From positions 1-6,033 of the forward strand of contig DLXG01000300.1 in NCBI GenBank assembly GCA_003448875.1: 6,033 nucleotides of DNA, given 5' to 3'. Positions within the stretch are counted from its first letter, which is position 1; each line of letters starts with the position of its first letter. Below the pieces are notes generated by a model. That model did not search any database, was not told the origin of the DNA, and saw only the letters and a program-made list of their open reading frames with translations. Shown piece by piece: positions 5,640 to 6,033 of this stretch. This DNA comes from Anaerolineaceae bacterium (GTDB lineage: Bacteria; Chloroflexota; Anaerolineae; Anaerolineales; Anaerolineaceae). The position numbers were made by a program, and so were the translations under genes.

Positions 5640-6033
5640 TCAGGCAGGGTTTACTTTTTTGGCAGCCGCTTTTTGAGCTTCTTTCTCAGCCCGGGCTGCC
5701 TCTTCTCTTGCATAATTGGTTGGCCGAATTTGTGCGTAATACGATGCCGGCTTAATTAATCGTTCCAGGCTAAAAATATGCTCTTTCTGACGATCATAAG
5801 AGGCAATTTCATAGTCGTGGTCCATTTTAATGGCATCAAACGGACAAAACTCCGCACAAAAACCACAGTTCATGCAAATATCCACATCAATGTAAAACTC
5901 TTTGGGTTGAGGAATTGGTTTGCCCGTAACCGGATCGTTCGTCCTCACAATCCAGATACACTGGGGCGGGCATACTTTCGCGCAAATACCACAAGAGGTA
6001 CAACGAATCTCCTTTTCACCATTTTCCCCTTCA
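5640..6033 (-). CDS. nuoI: NuoI-like 4Fe-4S protein of complex I, C-terminal part (start outside the window)
   Basis: The reading frame is open to the right edge; about 130 codons are visible. It carries two 4Fe-4S motifs, CTSCGICAKVCPPQC (visible residues 11-25) and CMNCGFCAEFCPFDAIKMD (53-71). The stretch DYEIASYDR behind the second motif matches the C-terminal part of the complex I 23-kDa subunit (NuoI), which carries electrons through clusters N6a and N6b in the peripheral arm. A GTG at 5948 lies between the two cluster motifs and is not the start, since a shorter product would lose the first cluster. The protein ends in an Ala/Glu/Lys-rich tail (about 107-130). No nuoJ follows; the next gene is the double-CxxC protein. 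A stand-alone NuoI-like ferredoxin is the alternative. Confidence 0.85.
   Translation of the reverse strand, partial: EGENGEKEIRCTSCGICAKVCPPQCIWIVRTNDPVTGKPIPQPKEFYIDVDICMNCGFCAEFCPFDAIKMDHDYEIASYDRQKEHIFSLERLIKPASYYAQIRPTNYAREEAARAEKEAQKAAAKKVNPA

Noticed and set aside
5640..5948. Ferredoxin gene starting at the GTG at 5948
   Set aside because: The frame stays open to the window edge, and the upstream codons encode the first 4Fe-4S motif. The GTG is therefore internal and the gene is 5'-truncated by the window.

Overview
The window is a compact bacterial segment in which every supported gene lies on the minus strand, so transcription runs right to left. It probably comes from the phylum Chloroflexota, class Anaerolineae. 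That placement rests on my recollection of the NuoI C-terminus (CTSCGICAKVCPPQC type), the double-CxxC small protein and the basic-tailed PSP1 protein in that group. It is an inference, not a database result. Base composition looks roughly balanced, and I see no mobile elements, tRNA, rRNA or CRISPR.

Layout in transcription order: (1) the 3' part of a nuoI-like gene (two 4Fe-4S motifs) runs in from the right edge. (2) A 106-aa protein with two CxxC motifs follows. (3) Next is an Mrp/ApbC-family P-loop ATPase with an N-terminal MIP18 (DUF59) domain. (4) Six bases later is a PSP1-domain protein of the RicT/YaaT type with six clustered cysteines. (5) A PIG-L/LmbE-type zinc deacetylase overlaps the end of the PSP1 gene. 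(6) An M20-family amidohydrolase is joined to it by an ATGA overlap. (7) Last is a BtuF-like metal/cobalamin-binding-fold protein without a signal peptide. Gaps of 32 bases or fewer and overlaps suggest one operon or a chain of coupled genes from nuoI to the BtuF-like gene. A 124-bp gap then carries a good extended -10 promoter and a perfect 12-bp palindrome. These serve a GntR-family regulator whose 5' part runs off the left edge.

Functionally, the right half has an iron-sulfur theme: an Fe-S subunit of complex I, a probable metal- or cluster-binding small protein, an Mrp-type Fe-S carrier homologue and a RicT-type protein whose Bacillus relatives bind Fe-S clusters. The left half holds two metal-dependent amide hydrolases and a cytosolic binding-protein fold, with no obvious common substrate. 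The most interesting points are the uncharacterised double-CxxC protein between nuoI and mrp, an Mrp that lacks the family's C-terminal CxxC, and the nuoI-mrp adjacency, which recalls the role of Ind1/NUBPL in complex I assembly. Most of the window is otherwise ordinary housekeeping sequence, and I do not see clear proof of a new system.
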